In this document: in pieces, positions 36,259 to 46,900 of the stretch
How positions within the stretch are numbered: the first letter of the stretch is position 1
Layout: every line of letters starts with the position of its first letter
Source: Comamonas sp. B21-038
GTDB taxonomy: Bacteria > Pseudomonadota > Gammaproteobacteria > Burkholderiales > Burkholderiaceae_C
Direction of reading: 5' to 3'
Assembly (NCBI RefSeq): GCF_022387135.1
Contig: NZ_CP092462.1
Span: 2,790,001 to 2,854,000 of the forward strand
DNA: 64,000 bases
The notes under the pieces: model-generated
The model's input: only the letters and a program-made list of their open reading frames with translations
Database searches by the model: none
What the model was told of the DNA's origin: nothing
Translations under genes and position numbers: made by a program

Positions 36259-36887
36259 AAGCCTGCCTCGCAGATCTCGCCGTTGGCATCGCCCCGGGCC
36301 TGCAGGCCTGGCAGCACCACAGATACGCCGTTGACCGTGCCCCGGTTCCAGCGCGGGTTCTCTCGGCATGCACCCACCACATCACCCGCATTGGCCTTGC
36401 GCAGTAGGGTCGAGGCGTACAGCGCACCCTCGCCCTTGTTGTGGATGAAGTCGATGAACACTGCTTGCTGCAGCGGGGTGTAGGTGGTCCAGAGCCGGAA
36501 CATGCCCATGGCCGTGCGCTCGGCAGCTAGGTATCGGCTGCGCTCCAGTGCGTAGCAGTCGGACGGCGTGTAGTACCGTCCGGCCACCACGGCTCGGCCC
36601 GTGATGCCGTTGCAGACCGTCAGCGGTTGGCCTTTGCCCAGCTTGTCCACGTAGGGTGTTCCGATGTGGCGGTAGCTGCTCTCGTAGTAGCTGCCCATCA
36701 CCATGGCGATCTTGACTGCCTGGGATGTGCCAGGGTCAGCGGCCACGGCCTGGATGTACTGACTCTGCTCGGCCATGGCCTGGGCTGCGGCCTGCTCGCG
36801 CTCGGAGACCATGTAGCCGCCGGCGCCGGCCGTCAGGATGGCCAGGGCCATCAAGCCAGAACGCAGCGCGTCTGGGATCTTGCTCAT
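36255..36887 (-). CDS. Phage SAR endolysin (lysozyme-type muramidase)
   Basis: A 210-residue lysozyme. A weakly hydrophobic N-terminal helix (about residues 10-26, LRSGLMALAILTAGAGGYM) fits a signal-arrest-release anchor, which keeps the enzyme inactive in the membrane until holin or pinholin depolarises it. Catalytic features of T4/R-type lysozymes are a Glu in SYYESS, VCNGITG, and FIDFIHNKGEGALYASTLL. Several cysteines (NPRWN region and CEAGL end) could isomerise on release. It overlaps the holin stop by 4 bases. Confidence 0.85.
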   Translation of the reverse strand: MSKIPDALRSGLMALAILTAGAGGYMVSEREQAAAQAMAEQSQYIQAVAADPGTSQAVKIAMVMGSYYESSYRHIGTPYVDKLGKGQPLTVCNGITGRAVVAGRYYTPSDCYALERSRYLAAERTAMGMFRLWTTYTPLQQAVFIDFIHNKGEGALYASTLLRKANAGDVVGACRENPRWNRGTVNGVSVVLPGLQARGDANGEICEAGL

Positions 36888-37186
36888 TGCTCCGCCTCCA
36901 ACTTCCCGAGGTCGGTATCTTGGTGGTAGATCGGCCGACCAGATGCGCGCATCAAAGACATGCGCAGTTCTCGCTCTGCCTTTCTCTCGATCACTTCGGC
37001 GCGCTGTCGCTCATCCCGGCGCCAAGCCCAATACTGGCCGAAGATCAGACCCAATAGGCCCACAACGGCGCCGACCACAATACCCATTTCAGACAGAGAC
37101 ATTCCGCTGGCAACTGCAGTAGCTGCCCCTCCATAAACTGCTGTTTTCCCGGCGACGATTCCTGCGCTTTCCATTGAATTGCTCAT
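36884..37186 (-). CDS. Phage holin
   Basis: A 100-residue protein with a hydrophobic region GMSLSEMGIVVGAVVGLLGL and IFGQYWAW (about residues 28-57) and a highly charged C-terminal tail, matching small class II/III holins (HP1/lambda-21-like). It precedes the SAR endolysin with a 4-base overlap. Two start codons (37186 and 37174) lie four residues apart; such dual starts tune lysis timing in some phages, but that is not shown here. Confidence 0.8.
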   Translation of the reverse strand: MSNSMESAGIVAGKTAVYGGAATAVASGMSLSEMGIVVGAVVGLLGLIFGQYWAWRRDERQRAEVIERKAERELRMSLMRASGRPIYHQDTDLGKLEAEQ

Positions 37187-37202
37187 CCTCTGGCCCCTTA
37201 AA

Positions 37203-37226
37203 TAAGAAAACCCGCCTAAGCGGGTT
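37203..37226 (-). terminator. Terminator between fibre chaperone gene and holin
   Basis: AACCCGC (37209-37215), loop CTAA, GCGGGTT (37220-37226), with an A-run on its left that is a U-run on the minus strand. It follows the fibre-chaperone-like gene at 37249. Confidence 0.8.
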
Positions 37227-37248
37227 GTGTTGTGTGTTGTGGCGAGGG

Positions 37249-37791
37249 CTACAGGGTCTCGGCGTACCCGAACAGCTCGTGCAAATCGGCCTCGGTCAGG
37301 TTCAGGCCTGCCGCCAGCTTAAGCATGGTGGGACTGTCCGACTCGATGGCCGCCGAGCCCTGCCAGTCCACTAGGGCCCGGTATCGGTCGAACTCATCAG
37401 GAATCAGATTGATCTGCCCCTCGATGTCCTCGTTCTTGATGCCCTTCATGTCGAACAGCGCAAGCAACGCCTGGCGCTTGGTCACGGTCACCCGTGCAGC
37501 ATCCCGGGCGGCCTGCTCGGCTGCCAAGCGCTCGGCTTCCCGTTGTGCCAGTTCCTCAGCGCTCAGTGGCACGACTTCCCACTGCTGCAGATAGCCTTCC
37601 TCTGTCTCCAGTGGGGCCAGCTCCACTGCTTTGTGGGTGGTCTGAACGAACGCGGGCGGGCTTGCCGGCGCTACCAGGGCATACTGCTCCGGCGCCTCAA
37701 AGGGCACGGGAAAAGACATGTTGTGGGCGTGCCTGGAGATGATGTCCGCCGGGCTCAGCGGGTAGTCGCCTGTTTCTTTATCGATGTACAT
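37249..37791 (-). CDS. Phage tail fibre assembly-like protein
   Basis: A 180-residue protein. The N-terminal half reads like a tail fibre assembly chaperone (MYIDKETGDYPLSPADI, then a VPFEAPEQYALVAPASPP region), while residues ~75-110 are a charged coiled-coil (EELAQREAERLAAEQAARDA). It follows the fibre and adhesin genes, the usual place of a fibre chaperone, and has an AAGGG ribosome site. The family assignment is by layout and N-terminal style. Confidence 0.6.
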   Translation of the reverse strand: MYIDKETGDYPLSPADIISRHAHNMSFPVPFEAPEQYALVAPASPPAFVQTTHKAVELAPLETEEGYLQQWEVVPLSAEELAQREAERLAAEQAARDAARVTVTKRQALLALFDMKGIKNEDIEGQINLIPDEFDRYRALVDWQGSAAIESDSPTMLKLAAGLNLTEADLHELFGYAETL

Positions 37792-37800
37792 GTTGACCCT

Positions 37801-38496
37801 TTAGATTGCATTGCCCAGGCGCGTGCCCGTAGCTAGCCAGTTGATATAGGCGTTGCCATCCACATAGTTGCCTGCGGGCTGCCCTGCACCTGGTGAGAAG
37901 ACTTGAATCAGGTTGTAGTTGCCAGATGCAGTACCGGATTCGCCACTTGCGCCAGACTGGCCAATGGGCCCGCCATTGCCGCCCCGCCCCCCAGTTGAGA
38001 CGCCAATGCCCCCGACCGAAGACCCCCCAAGCGTCTCGGATCGACCAGGATCGCCGTTGCTCGCAGGCTGCAAAGTCAGTGTGCTAATGGTGCTAAAGCC
38101 AGCGCCTGCACCACCGGCACCCCCGTCACCTGCGGCGTAAAACGATGGTGAATTAGGATTTTGAATGCGCAATGATCCGCCGGCCCCACCTGTGCCACCC
38201 GCGCCGAAGATCGTGCCGCCCGCATTGTCGATATTGATCAAGGTTCGGGTGTAGAGCCCAAAGGCGCCACCCACCATTGCGCCAATTCGCCCGCGATTGA
38301 TGATGGTGAGCAGGCCGCTTGGGATATTTGCAATGCTGAGCGCCGCTACATCCACTCCCGCGTTGATGGTGCAATACAGCGGTTCGTAGCCAACCCAACC
38401 CGCAGAAATAGCAAGAGCTCGGATGTCCGGGCTCCTGACGCTGGCTGTAATGGTGATGTACACCGGGCCTTTTAGAAGGAATGGTCTATGAGCCAT
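37801..38496 (-). CDS. Glycine-rich tail-tip adhesin
   Basis: A 231-residue protein with an N-terminal beta-rich part (MAHRPFLLKGPVYITITASV) and a C-terminal half made of Gly-rich runs such as GGTGGAGGSLRIQ, GDGGAGGAGAGF and GGRGGNGGPIGQSGASGE. Such runs form polyglycine-II helix bundles in receptor-binding adhesins of T-even-like phages. Its position at the end of the tail module suggests it binds the host surface. The start at 38496 is 2 bases after the stop of the preceding gene. Confidence 0.65.
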   Translation of the reverse strand: MAHRPFLLKGPVYITITASVRSPDIRALAISAGWVGYEPLYCTINAGVDVAALSIANIPSGLLTIINRGRIGAMVGGAFGLYTRTLINIDNAGGTIFGAGGTGGAGGSLRIQNPNSPSFYAAGDGGAGGAGAGFSTISTLTLQPASNGDPGRSETLGGSSVGGIGVSTGGRGGNGGPIGQSGASGESGTASGNYNLIQVFSPGAGQPAGNYVDGNAYINWLATGTRLGNAI

Positions 38497-38497
38497 T

Positions 38498-38827
38498 TCA
38501 ATAGTTCCCCTGATAGGACCCGAGCCATTGATCGGTTCCAGTGGATTGGGGCCGCCTGAACTGGAAAAGATGAATCTTCCCAGTCTGGAGATTTTGAGGA
38601 AGCCCACCACCCCATACCCATCTCACATTTGCAGGCCAGGTCATTGTTCCAGAAACCAGATTTGCCTCCACTTCAAACATCATGCAGTCGGCCGGTCTGT
38701 TCACAAATGAGAAAACAATTGCACCTGATACTGTGTCAGCAAAGTAGGTCCTCTTAGACAGATCACAAACTCCGCCTGTAAAAGGCGCTGCAAGGGTTGT
38801 TTGAGCAAGTTGTGCCGCATTAGCCAT
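38498..38827 (-). CDS. Small phage tail/virion protein
   Basis: A 109-residue protein, predicted beta-rich (VSGAIVFSFVNRPADCM, WPANVRWVWGGGLP, HLFQFRRPQ). It has a good ribosome site (AGGGGA). It lies between the fibre and adhesin genes, so a structural role at the tail tip is likely; no family recognised. Confidence 0.6.
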   Translation of the reverse strand: MANAAQLAQTTLAAPFTGGVCDLSKRTYFADTVSGAIVFSFVNRPADCMMFEVEANLVSGTMTWPANVRWVWGGGLPQNLQTGKIHLFQFRRPQSTGTDQWLGSYQGNY

Positions 38828-38839
38828 GTCATCCCCTAA

Positions 38840-39985
38840 TCAAAACCAATTGCCTTTTGCAAGGCACGATATGTAATAGTTGGTCGCAGCACGAGACGCG
38901 CCAGAGGACACAAAGCAATTTCCCCAACTTGTAGTCGTCTGAGGCATCGAGCCGCTAGTTATAAAAGCTCCAGCGCCGCCAGAGACGGTCAAATTTACGG
39001 ACGGGGCTTGTGGCGAGAAAGTTTTGGGGAAAGCGCCAAGATTAACGGCGGGGCTGTAGAGGACCCCACCTCCATCGCTGTTGGAAATTGCTGTATTTAT
39101 GGTCAGGATTTTCGAGCAGAATTGCGTTCCGTCTGCATACCTCACATACTCACCATCCGTATTACTTCCCCTCTCGACAATCGGGATGCCATTCATATTC
39201 AGCCCGCCCGTAAAGTTTTGGGAGGCTGTCCAGATATTGGAGGTTCCGATAGCGGGCTGCGCGGCTGTAAATGCCGTCAGGCCAGAAACCCGCATCCAAT
39301 CTCCGGATATGGAGTCGTACTGCAACACGATCTGGAAACCCAGAACATTCATCGTGAAGTTTTCAGCATCACCGCAGATGGTTTTGCCATTGCGCGAGAT
39401 CACCGGCGTCAACGTTCCAGAGACATTCGCGGCCGCCACAACCATCCCGTGCCAAGGCGCAGCAGGAAGCAGCAGCACCGAAGTGCTGGAAGTCATCCGA
39501 TACAAGCCACGGTCCGCCGCATTTGTCGTCCCAGCAGGGCAAGGCAGCACCGTGAAATCGTTGCGGCTCACCTCGCCCCAATAGGTGGACCCCAGGGCCG
39601 GGGCCTGTGTGGTCACGTTGGCCAGGTTCAGCTTGAGATACCACAGGCGCCCCTGGTGGGTGACTGTGGCTGGCACGTTCAGCGCTCCCGAGAGAGTGGA
39701 CCACTCCCCTTTGTAGTTCGCTGCTGCAAAGGCGCCATTTGCTGCCGTTTGCACATCGACCAGGCGTGCGGCTGCCGCCTCCGCAGATGTGTTGGAGTCG
39801 TTCGCGCGCTGGTTGGAGTACTCTGCGTTGGTCTTGGCCGACTCAGCCACCGCTTTCACATCAGCCCCCCATGGAGGCATGTTCGTTGTGAAGGTCTCGG
39901 CGGTCACGTTGAACGTAGCCTCGTCCATGTTGTTGTTCGGGACGGTGCCAAGGTCCCGGATTGGTGGTACTGGAACGATTGGCAT
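38840..39985 (-). CDS. Phage tail fibre protein
   Basis: A 381-residue protein. The N terminus (about 1-70) carries a helical phage-attachment region with SNQRANDSNTSAEAAAARL, followed by a carbohydrate-binding-like WYLKLNLANVTTQAPALGSTYW segment and Ser/Thr/Gly-rich beta repeats to the end. The C terminus (SCLAKGNWF) is aromatic. The ATG overlaps the stop of the preceding gene (TAATG), so the two are coupled. Fibres bind the cell receptor. Confidence 0.75.
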   Translation of the reverse strand: MPIVPVPPIRDLGTVPNNNMDEATFNVTAETFTTNMPPWGADVKAVAESAKTNAEYSNQRANDSNTSAEAAAARLVDVQTAANGAFAAANYKGEWSTLSGALNVPATVTHQGRLWYLKLNLANVTTQAPALGSTYWGEVSRNDFTVLPCPAGTTNAADRGLYRMTSSTSVLLLPAAPWHGMVVAAANVSGTLTPVISRNGKTICGDAENFTMNVLGFQIVLQYDSISGDWMRVSGLTAFTAAQPAIGTSNIWTASQNFTGGLNMNGIPIVERGSNTDGEYVRYADGTQFCSKILTINTAISNSDGGGVLYSPAVNLGAFPKTFSPQAPSVNLTVSGGAGAFITSGSMPQTTTSWGNCFVSSGASRAATNYYISCLAKGNWF

Positions 39986-40917
39986 TAGACAACCCCCTTA
40001 ACATTCACGTTTATTGATGTGCTGACCGTGGTGTGCGGCTGCCAGCCGATGCTGATAAAGCCCACTGTTGCGAGATAGCGGTACTTGCCAATGGAGCTGG
40101 CATACACCGATACCGGCGTGTCCTTGAGCCGCTCAATGAGCGAGAACAGCCGGTTGGCATCCTCTGCATCGATGATCACGGGCAGGGTCAGATTCACCGC
40201 CGAGCCTCGGGGTACAACACGGAAGGTGCCGTCCTCAAAGTCCTTGCGGTAGCTGTAGTTCTGGATCTCGGCATTCGCCCCATACTGGGTGCCCGAAGGC
40301 ATCCCGACACGGGTCATACCGAAAGCCGTCCAGGTGCCGATCGACATCCAGCCGATCCCAACCGGTTGGCTCGGGTCGGCCGACACCGTCACCGTTATGA
40401 CGGTGGACGACTTGCTGGGGATGCTCTCGATGCGGAACGACTTGATGGCCGTCCGTTCACCGAAGAAGTAGTTCCACCAGCCGACACGCGGAAGGTTCAG
40501 CCCGGTATCGACGGGAGTGATCAGATCCGCCCCGCCTACCCCATCCGTCACCCTGATCTGCAGCCGTTTGCCGGTAAGTCCGTGAAGGGCCATACCGGTG
40601 ATGAATGGCACCTTCATCACATACGTGAGCGAGCCCAGGCGATTGACCTGGGTTGTCTGCACGTATGGGTCGAAGGGCGCCCACCGGTTTGACGGGCGCA
40701 TGTCATTCCAGCTATTGGTGTCTTGGTCCGGTGGGATATTGAGATTGGGCGGGACAACTGCGCATTTGTATACGCGCTGCCCGTAAACCCGCTCTGCATC
40801 TTTGGCGACAGCTGCGCCTGCCGTCCAGGCCACCTCCCCGGCTGCCGTATCGACAGCGGGGATGGACCCGGCCAGCATCGAGCTGTCCCCAATCTGCTTG
40901 GGGACTAACACGTACAT
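39985..40917 (-). CDS. Phage tail-tip structural protein
   Basis: A 310-residue protein, Trp- and Gly-rich, with the beta-strand texture of a tail-tip or baseplate protein (RVYKCAVVPPNLNIPPDQ, GWWNYFFGERTAIKSFR, RLKDTPVSVYASSIGKYR). No known domain recognised. It begins 12 bases after the tape-measure stop, which is where distal tail proteins normally are. Confidence 0.6.
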   Translation of the reverse strand: MYVLVPKQIGDSSMLAGSIPAVDTAAGEVAWTAGAAVAKDAERVYGQRVYKCAVVPPNLNIPPDQDTNSWNDMRPSNRWAPFDPYVQTTQVNRLGSLTYVMKVPFITGMALHGLTGKRLQIRVTDGVGGADLITPVDTGLNLPRVGWWNYFFGERTAIKSFRIESIPSKSSTVITVTVSADPSQPVGIGWMSIGTWTAFGMTRVGMPSGTQYGANAEIQNYSYRKDFEDGTFRVVPRGSAVNLTLPVIIDAEDANRLFSLIERLKDTPVSVYASSIGKYRYLATVGFISIGWQPHTTVSTSINVNVKGVV

Positions 40918-40928
40918 AGATTTCCCTT

Positions 40929-43900
40929 TTAACCAGGGTTGACGACACGCAGGCCGTTGCCACCCTCAGACACTTGGTCGATGTTCGCGTCCAGGCGCCG
41001 GTTGGTAACAGCGACATCGGCCGTGTTGTGGTCGATGGATGCCAGACGTTCCTCAAGCTTCTTGACCGCCGTGATCAGCTCTGCATTGCCACCCCCTTGG
41101 GTGTTCAAAGCAGCCATCAACGCCCGGTTGTCGGCCGCAGGAATGATTCGCTCACCCTGGTGTATGTTCGCCGTCATGTCGTAAGGCACATAGTTCGTGC
41201 CCACGGCAAATGACTTGCGCTTCATCCACAGGCCTTGCTTCTCATCAAAGTACCAGCCGCTTCCATAAACGCTTTGGCCGGCCTGCATTGCTGCCCACTG
41301 GTCGGCGGTCAGGTTGCCCGATCCAACCAACAGGTGGCCGTCGTACTGGTACTGCCCTGCGGCGTACTTTTCGACAGTGCCATCCGACCACTTGGCGCGG
41401 CCGTCAGCCGTGAAGCCGACGACGTAACGCCCCGCAGTGCCGGACACCGTGCCGCCAAGGGTTGCGCCGCTGCCGGCCTTGCCAGTTGTGGCAGGGGTGC
41501 TACCACCGCCCAATCCAGCCTTGGCCGCTTCTTCCTTCTTGATCCGCTCCTGCTCCTTGGGGTCCAGCAGCTTGAACAGTGCGTTCACAGCATCGGTAAC
41601 GCTCAGCGTTGCATCGATCTGATCCTGGCCGTAGTCCTTCCAGTAGGAAAGCGTGTCGTCTAGGCGCTTGATCTGGTCGTTGGCCAGGTCGATCTGCTTT
41701 TGAGCATCCGACTTGGCCACGCCGGCGAACTCGCCAAGCTCCTCCAGCTGGGCCGCGAGCACCTTCTTGTCATAGTCAAGTTCCGCCTGGGTGGCGTAGT
41801 TGCTCATGACAAGGCCGCTGCTCGCGGCTTCAACTGCAGTTTTTGCCTGGTCATAGTCGCCGAGGCCCAGGCCTCTACGAGCGTTGGCCAGCGCCTGCTC
41901 GATGTACACCATGCCAGCAGCTGCTTGGTAGGTGGCCACATCCTCAACACTGCCGCGTAGGCTCTTGGCTGCGCCCGTGAACATGTCGAAGTAGCTGGCG
42001 GCCTGCGTGAGCTTCTCCTGGGCCGTCTTTGCAAACGTGTTCCAGTGCTCCTTCTCCCGTCCGATCGCCGCCTGCAGATTGTTCATTGCCAGCGACTTCG
42101 CGGACTCCAGCGCCTGCTTTGCCTCTTCTTCTGCCTTCTTCTTGTCCTCGGCCGCCCACACTTCACGCTGCATGCGCACAAGTTCCGGATCGTTGTACTT
42201 CTCCAGCTCCTTGATCTGCTTCTCGCGCTCCAGGCGCTGCGCTTCCGCATCGTTGCCTTGGGCGCGCAGCAGCTGCAGATTCAGGTCCTGCTTGAGGCTG
42301 GCGATGTTCTCGGCAGAGGTGTAGATCATGTCGAACACATCCACGAGCCCCAGCAGGCTGGCAAAGAGCTTTTGGCCCTCTTCCGTGCTCTTGTCGATCC
42401 CGTTGATGTATTCCTTGAGCGCCTCGCGGCTTGCCGGCATGGTCTCAATGCCCAGCTTTTTGAGCTGGTCGTTGAGCAGTCGCGTCTGGTTCTTCACCTT
42501 CTCTTGGTCGGTGTAGAACTTGTCGTAGTAGTTGCCGGTCGCTGCAGAGAACTTATCCGCGCCCCCAAAGGCATCGATGATGTCCGAGGCCATATCAGCA
42601 CCGGCCAGCGACGTATCCATGAGGGTGAGCCCAAGCATGTCGAAGACGGAGTTCACGCTAAAGAGCGAGTCAGATAGGCGAGTAAGCGCCTGTACAGCCG
42701 TTTCACCTGCACGCACGTACTCGCTCATAACGAATACCTGCTCGGTGATCGTCTCTGTCACCTCGCGTCCCACCATGCCGTATTGCTGGGTGTCGCCGTC
42801 AGAAGGCAGCTCCACGTTGTCCCACACCATGCGGGTGACTTCGCGGGTCTGCTCCTGCCAAGTGCCCAGTACAGAGCGAGCCATTTCCTCATTGGCTTGC
42901 GCCAACGCAGCCTGGATCTTCGCTGCTGCCTCTTCTTGGCTCAGTCCAGTCAGCTCCAACCCTTTGCCGCCTGTGTCTGGGTGGATCTCATCAATGCCCA
43001 ATGTCACTTTCATGGCGCGGATTGAATCACCATCCAGCTTCAAGCTATCCGCCCGGGCTGCTGTGTCCTCACGCATGGCCGTAAAAGCATCCTGCAGGAT
43101 CTTGATGGGGCCCTTGGAAGCCTCGATAGCGCCGTCGTACTGCGAGAGCATCTCCAGGCGGCTGTACTGCTGCTGGAGCTGCCGTTCACGGTAGCCGTTG
43201 CGAGCGTCATTGGGGTTGTCAGCAATCTCCTTCTTCAAGCGCTCGATCTCGGCGTTGGACTTCTCGATCTCCTTCTCCGCCACCAAGTAACGGTACTTCG
43301 GCCCACCGAAAAGGCTGCCGCTTTCGCGCATCAGCTGGTAGCCATAGAGGTCGCCGCCCAGCTCGCCCGTGATACCGGCACCAACCTGCCTTTCCTCCTT
43401 GAACATGCCTCCCAGGTAGGCGGCAATCAGGGGGATCATCATGACGCCAGCTGCTGCATAGCCGCCATTGAGACCCATGAAGCTGGTGCTACCAGGTGCC
43501 GCCCCACCTAAGCCCCCGGTCACTGGCATGGTCACTGCTCCAGAGGCTTGAGCCCCGGCAGCCTGCCATGGCGCTGCTCCCCCGAAGCCGAACATGTTGG
43601 CCACGTAGCGAGATCCTTGACCCAGCAACCCTTCGCCAGAGTAAAGGCTGTATGCGCTCGATCCATTGCTGAGCAGACCCATGACGCCACCACCACCGCC
43701 TGAGCCTCCGCCAAGCAAGCCACCCAGCAGGCCGCCAGCGCCGCCGGTCATCCCGAGCAGCGAACCAACCAGCTGAACAACGATAGGTCGCGCAAACATC
43801 TGGTAGATCTGGTCCGCAACTTGGGTCTTGAACGTCGTGGTCAGGCTCTTGGTGAAGCTCTTCCAGCTACCTTCATTTCCGTTGAGCATGTCTGCGAAGC

Positions 43901-46900
43901 CCTGCGAGAAGATTTGGTCGTACTTCTGCACTTGCTCGTTGACATACTGGTTCTGGATCTGCCCCAGTTCAACTTGCAGCTCTTCTTCAGCCTGGACTCT
44001 TGCTTTGCGCTCCAGATCAGTGCGTTGCTTGACTGAAGTCTCATCGGTCCGCCCCATGTAGGTCTTTTCGATCTCGGCAAGTTCACGCGCCAATTTGATC
44101 TCCGACCTTCGCACGGCAATCATCTTGTTGCGCTTCAGCTCCTGCTCACCCAGCAGCGACATGCTGTACTGCTGAATTTGAAGCTCGTCCCGAGCCGCGC
44201 GGATGCCATCGTCATACTTGCGGTCAGCGGCTATGTATTCGCCCTTTCGCAGAGATTCCACGTAGCGTTCATGCTGATCGGTCAACGCCTTCAGTGCGGC
44301 AATATGCTCTGGCGTCCAGGGCCCCATGTCCTTGGCATTGAGAAGCACCAACTTGGCCTGCTCAGCTGCCATTTCGGCGATAGCGACCTTCGATTTTCCG
44401 AAGGATGCGTTCGCAGCGTCCTGTTGCTCGGTCAGATTGCCAATAGCTTCGGCAGACTTGTAGATGCCATCCAGAAACTTACGATAGCCCTCCTCAGCCT
44501 CAGCTTGAGCCTTCTTTTGTTTCAGCAGCTTTTCGCCATCCTCTAGCTCTTTCAAGCGAGCCTCTGCTAGCGACTTATGCCCATCTGTCAGCTTCTTTGT
44601 TCCCTGCTCAGAAATGAGGAAGCGTAGCTTTTCTGCCTCGCTCAGCTTGTGCCCGTATTGCAACTCCTCAGCGTTCTCGGCGATTTTCAACTGAATGGCG
44701 CTGATGAGCTTCTCGTACTCCGATTGCTCCTTCTTGATCGCTGCTGCGCCAGAGGTATCGCGGCCCTTCTTAGCCATGGAAGCCAATTGCTCATTGACAC
44801 CTTTGATGCGCTCTTCCAGGTCTTTCGCCTCTTTGGAATTGCCTAACTGGGCGTTTTGGAGGCTCTTGAGCTCTCCCGCCAGCTTCTTGCCAGCATCCTG
44901 AACTTCGCGCATCCTTTCAGCCTGAGACTTGTAGCTCTTTGCCGCATCAAGTGCCGCCCTAGCCCGCTGCAAGAACACGTTGTTTTCCGCAGATACGAGG
45001 GGAACGGTTGTGCTTTGAGCTTCAGCTGCGCCACGTGCTGCAGATTGAAGTTCACGCAGGGCAGCCGCCATATTCAACCACTCTTGAACGCGGCCTTGAG
45101 GCAGATATCCCGCGCTTACAGCGTTCTGCAGCACTGGTGCGAGATTCCCGCCCTCCTTAGATGCCTCTTTAAGCGCATCAATCATGAGATCGAACTGGTC
45201 AGCCGGCATGCGAATGTTTGCAGCACCCGCAATCGACTGAATCAAGTCATCGGTGAGTTTCTGCGCTTGCTTGACTGACCTTTGCTGCTCATCTTGGATC
45301 GCCATCTTGATGACGATCTGTTTTTCCGGCGGCAACGCGTCCAGCTTCTTCTTCAGCTCGTCTAGAGGCTGGTTCAAGCCACCGATGCTCTTGACCAGGC
45401 TTTCAGAGCTATCCCGGAATGTATAGAACGCAGCCGTGGCGGCTCCTGCGACGGTCAGGATCACGCCCAGAGGCCCGCCCAGAAACGCCATAGCTGCGGA
45501 TGCCCCACGTGCTGCCCCACCCATAGCGATAAGCCCAGTGGCTGCAGTTGTGCTCACGCCGGCCATGCTGGCCAAGGTCAGCTGATAGCGCGCCGCCTGA
45601 ATAGTGGAAGCGGCAAATGCAACCCCGGTGGATGCAATTGACGCGGTGAAGCGAGCGCCCAGAACCAAAGCCACTGCACCGCCCACCGTGGCCAGAACGT
45701 CCAGGTTGTTGGCCAGCAGGCTGATACCGTTGGCAAAGCCCTTGGTAGCGCCACTGGCAGTAGCCTGTGCGCCGACCATCAGCATGATGTTGTTCTTCAA
45801 GACCGTGAAGGCGCCGGAGATGGTCTGCACCGACTCTGCTTCTTCGCGGAGTTTGCCCAGCGCCTTTGGAAGCGACTCGGCCAGGACGGCAGAGGTGAGC
45901 TGCCCAGCCTCAGCCATCTTACGCAGAGCGCCTACTGGTACGCCCAAGCCATCAGCCAAGGCCTTCATCAGTCGTGGCGCGGCCTCGTTCACCGAGTTGA
46001 ATTCTTCGCCACGCAGCACGCCGGAAGCGAATGCTTGCGACAACTGCAACATAGCCGACGATGCCTCAGACGCGGTAGCGCCGGACACCTTGAGGGACAG
46101 AGCGACCGTCTCAGTGATGTCCGAAAGTTTCTGCTGGCTCAGGTTGAGCGACGCAGTACCGTTCGCAATACGCGCATACAGCGTCCCCAACTCGCCAATA
46201 CCTTGTTGAGCATCGGTAGAGATACGTTGAACAGATGCCATCGCAGCCGAATAGTCGGACGCACCCTTTGTCGCCAGCTTCAATTGCGCCGTGAATTTGG
46301 TGTATCCATCGATCTGAGTGATGATTTCGCGGGCACCAAACCCAACGCCGATGATGGACAGCGCTGCGCTCACAGCGTTCGCCGCAGTGTTCAGCGCGCG
46401 GAACGACTTTTCAGCCGCACTGCTGGACGCAGAAGCGCGCAGCATGTCTTTCGCGTACTTATCGGCCTCGCGGGAAGCTTGCGCCAGTTCTCTCTGCTCG
46501 GCCTTCAATGCATCAATGCGATTACCGATGGCCCGCGCTGTCTCCTGCGCACCAATGCTCATGCCTTGCTGGGCTGCCTGGTAGGCAGCAAAATCACCGC
46601 GAGTAAGCTTGATAGCAGCGGCTTGATCACGCAGCGATTTGAGAAAATTCTCTTCGGCGGCAGTGAGCCCATTCATTGCTCTAGCAAGGCTCGCGCTATC
46701 AGTAACGGCCTCGCGCGTGGCATTACTGGCCTGCTTCAAGCCTTCGGCAGTCTGCTTCGCCGCCTCTCCAGCCCGCCTCAGTCCGCCGCTTGCTCCGCCA
46801 CCAGAGCCCAGGTCCGCCAGAGATTTCGCAACCTTCTTGCTCTCCGCAGAGATGCCGGCCATCGATTGCTCGACCTTGGGCCCTTGCTTGGACAAATCAT

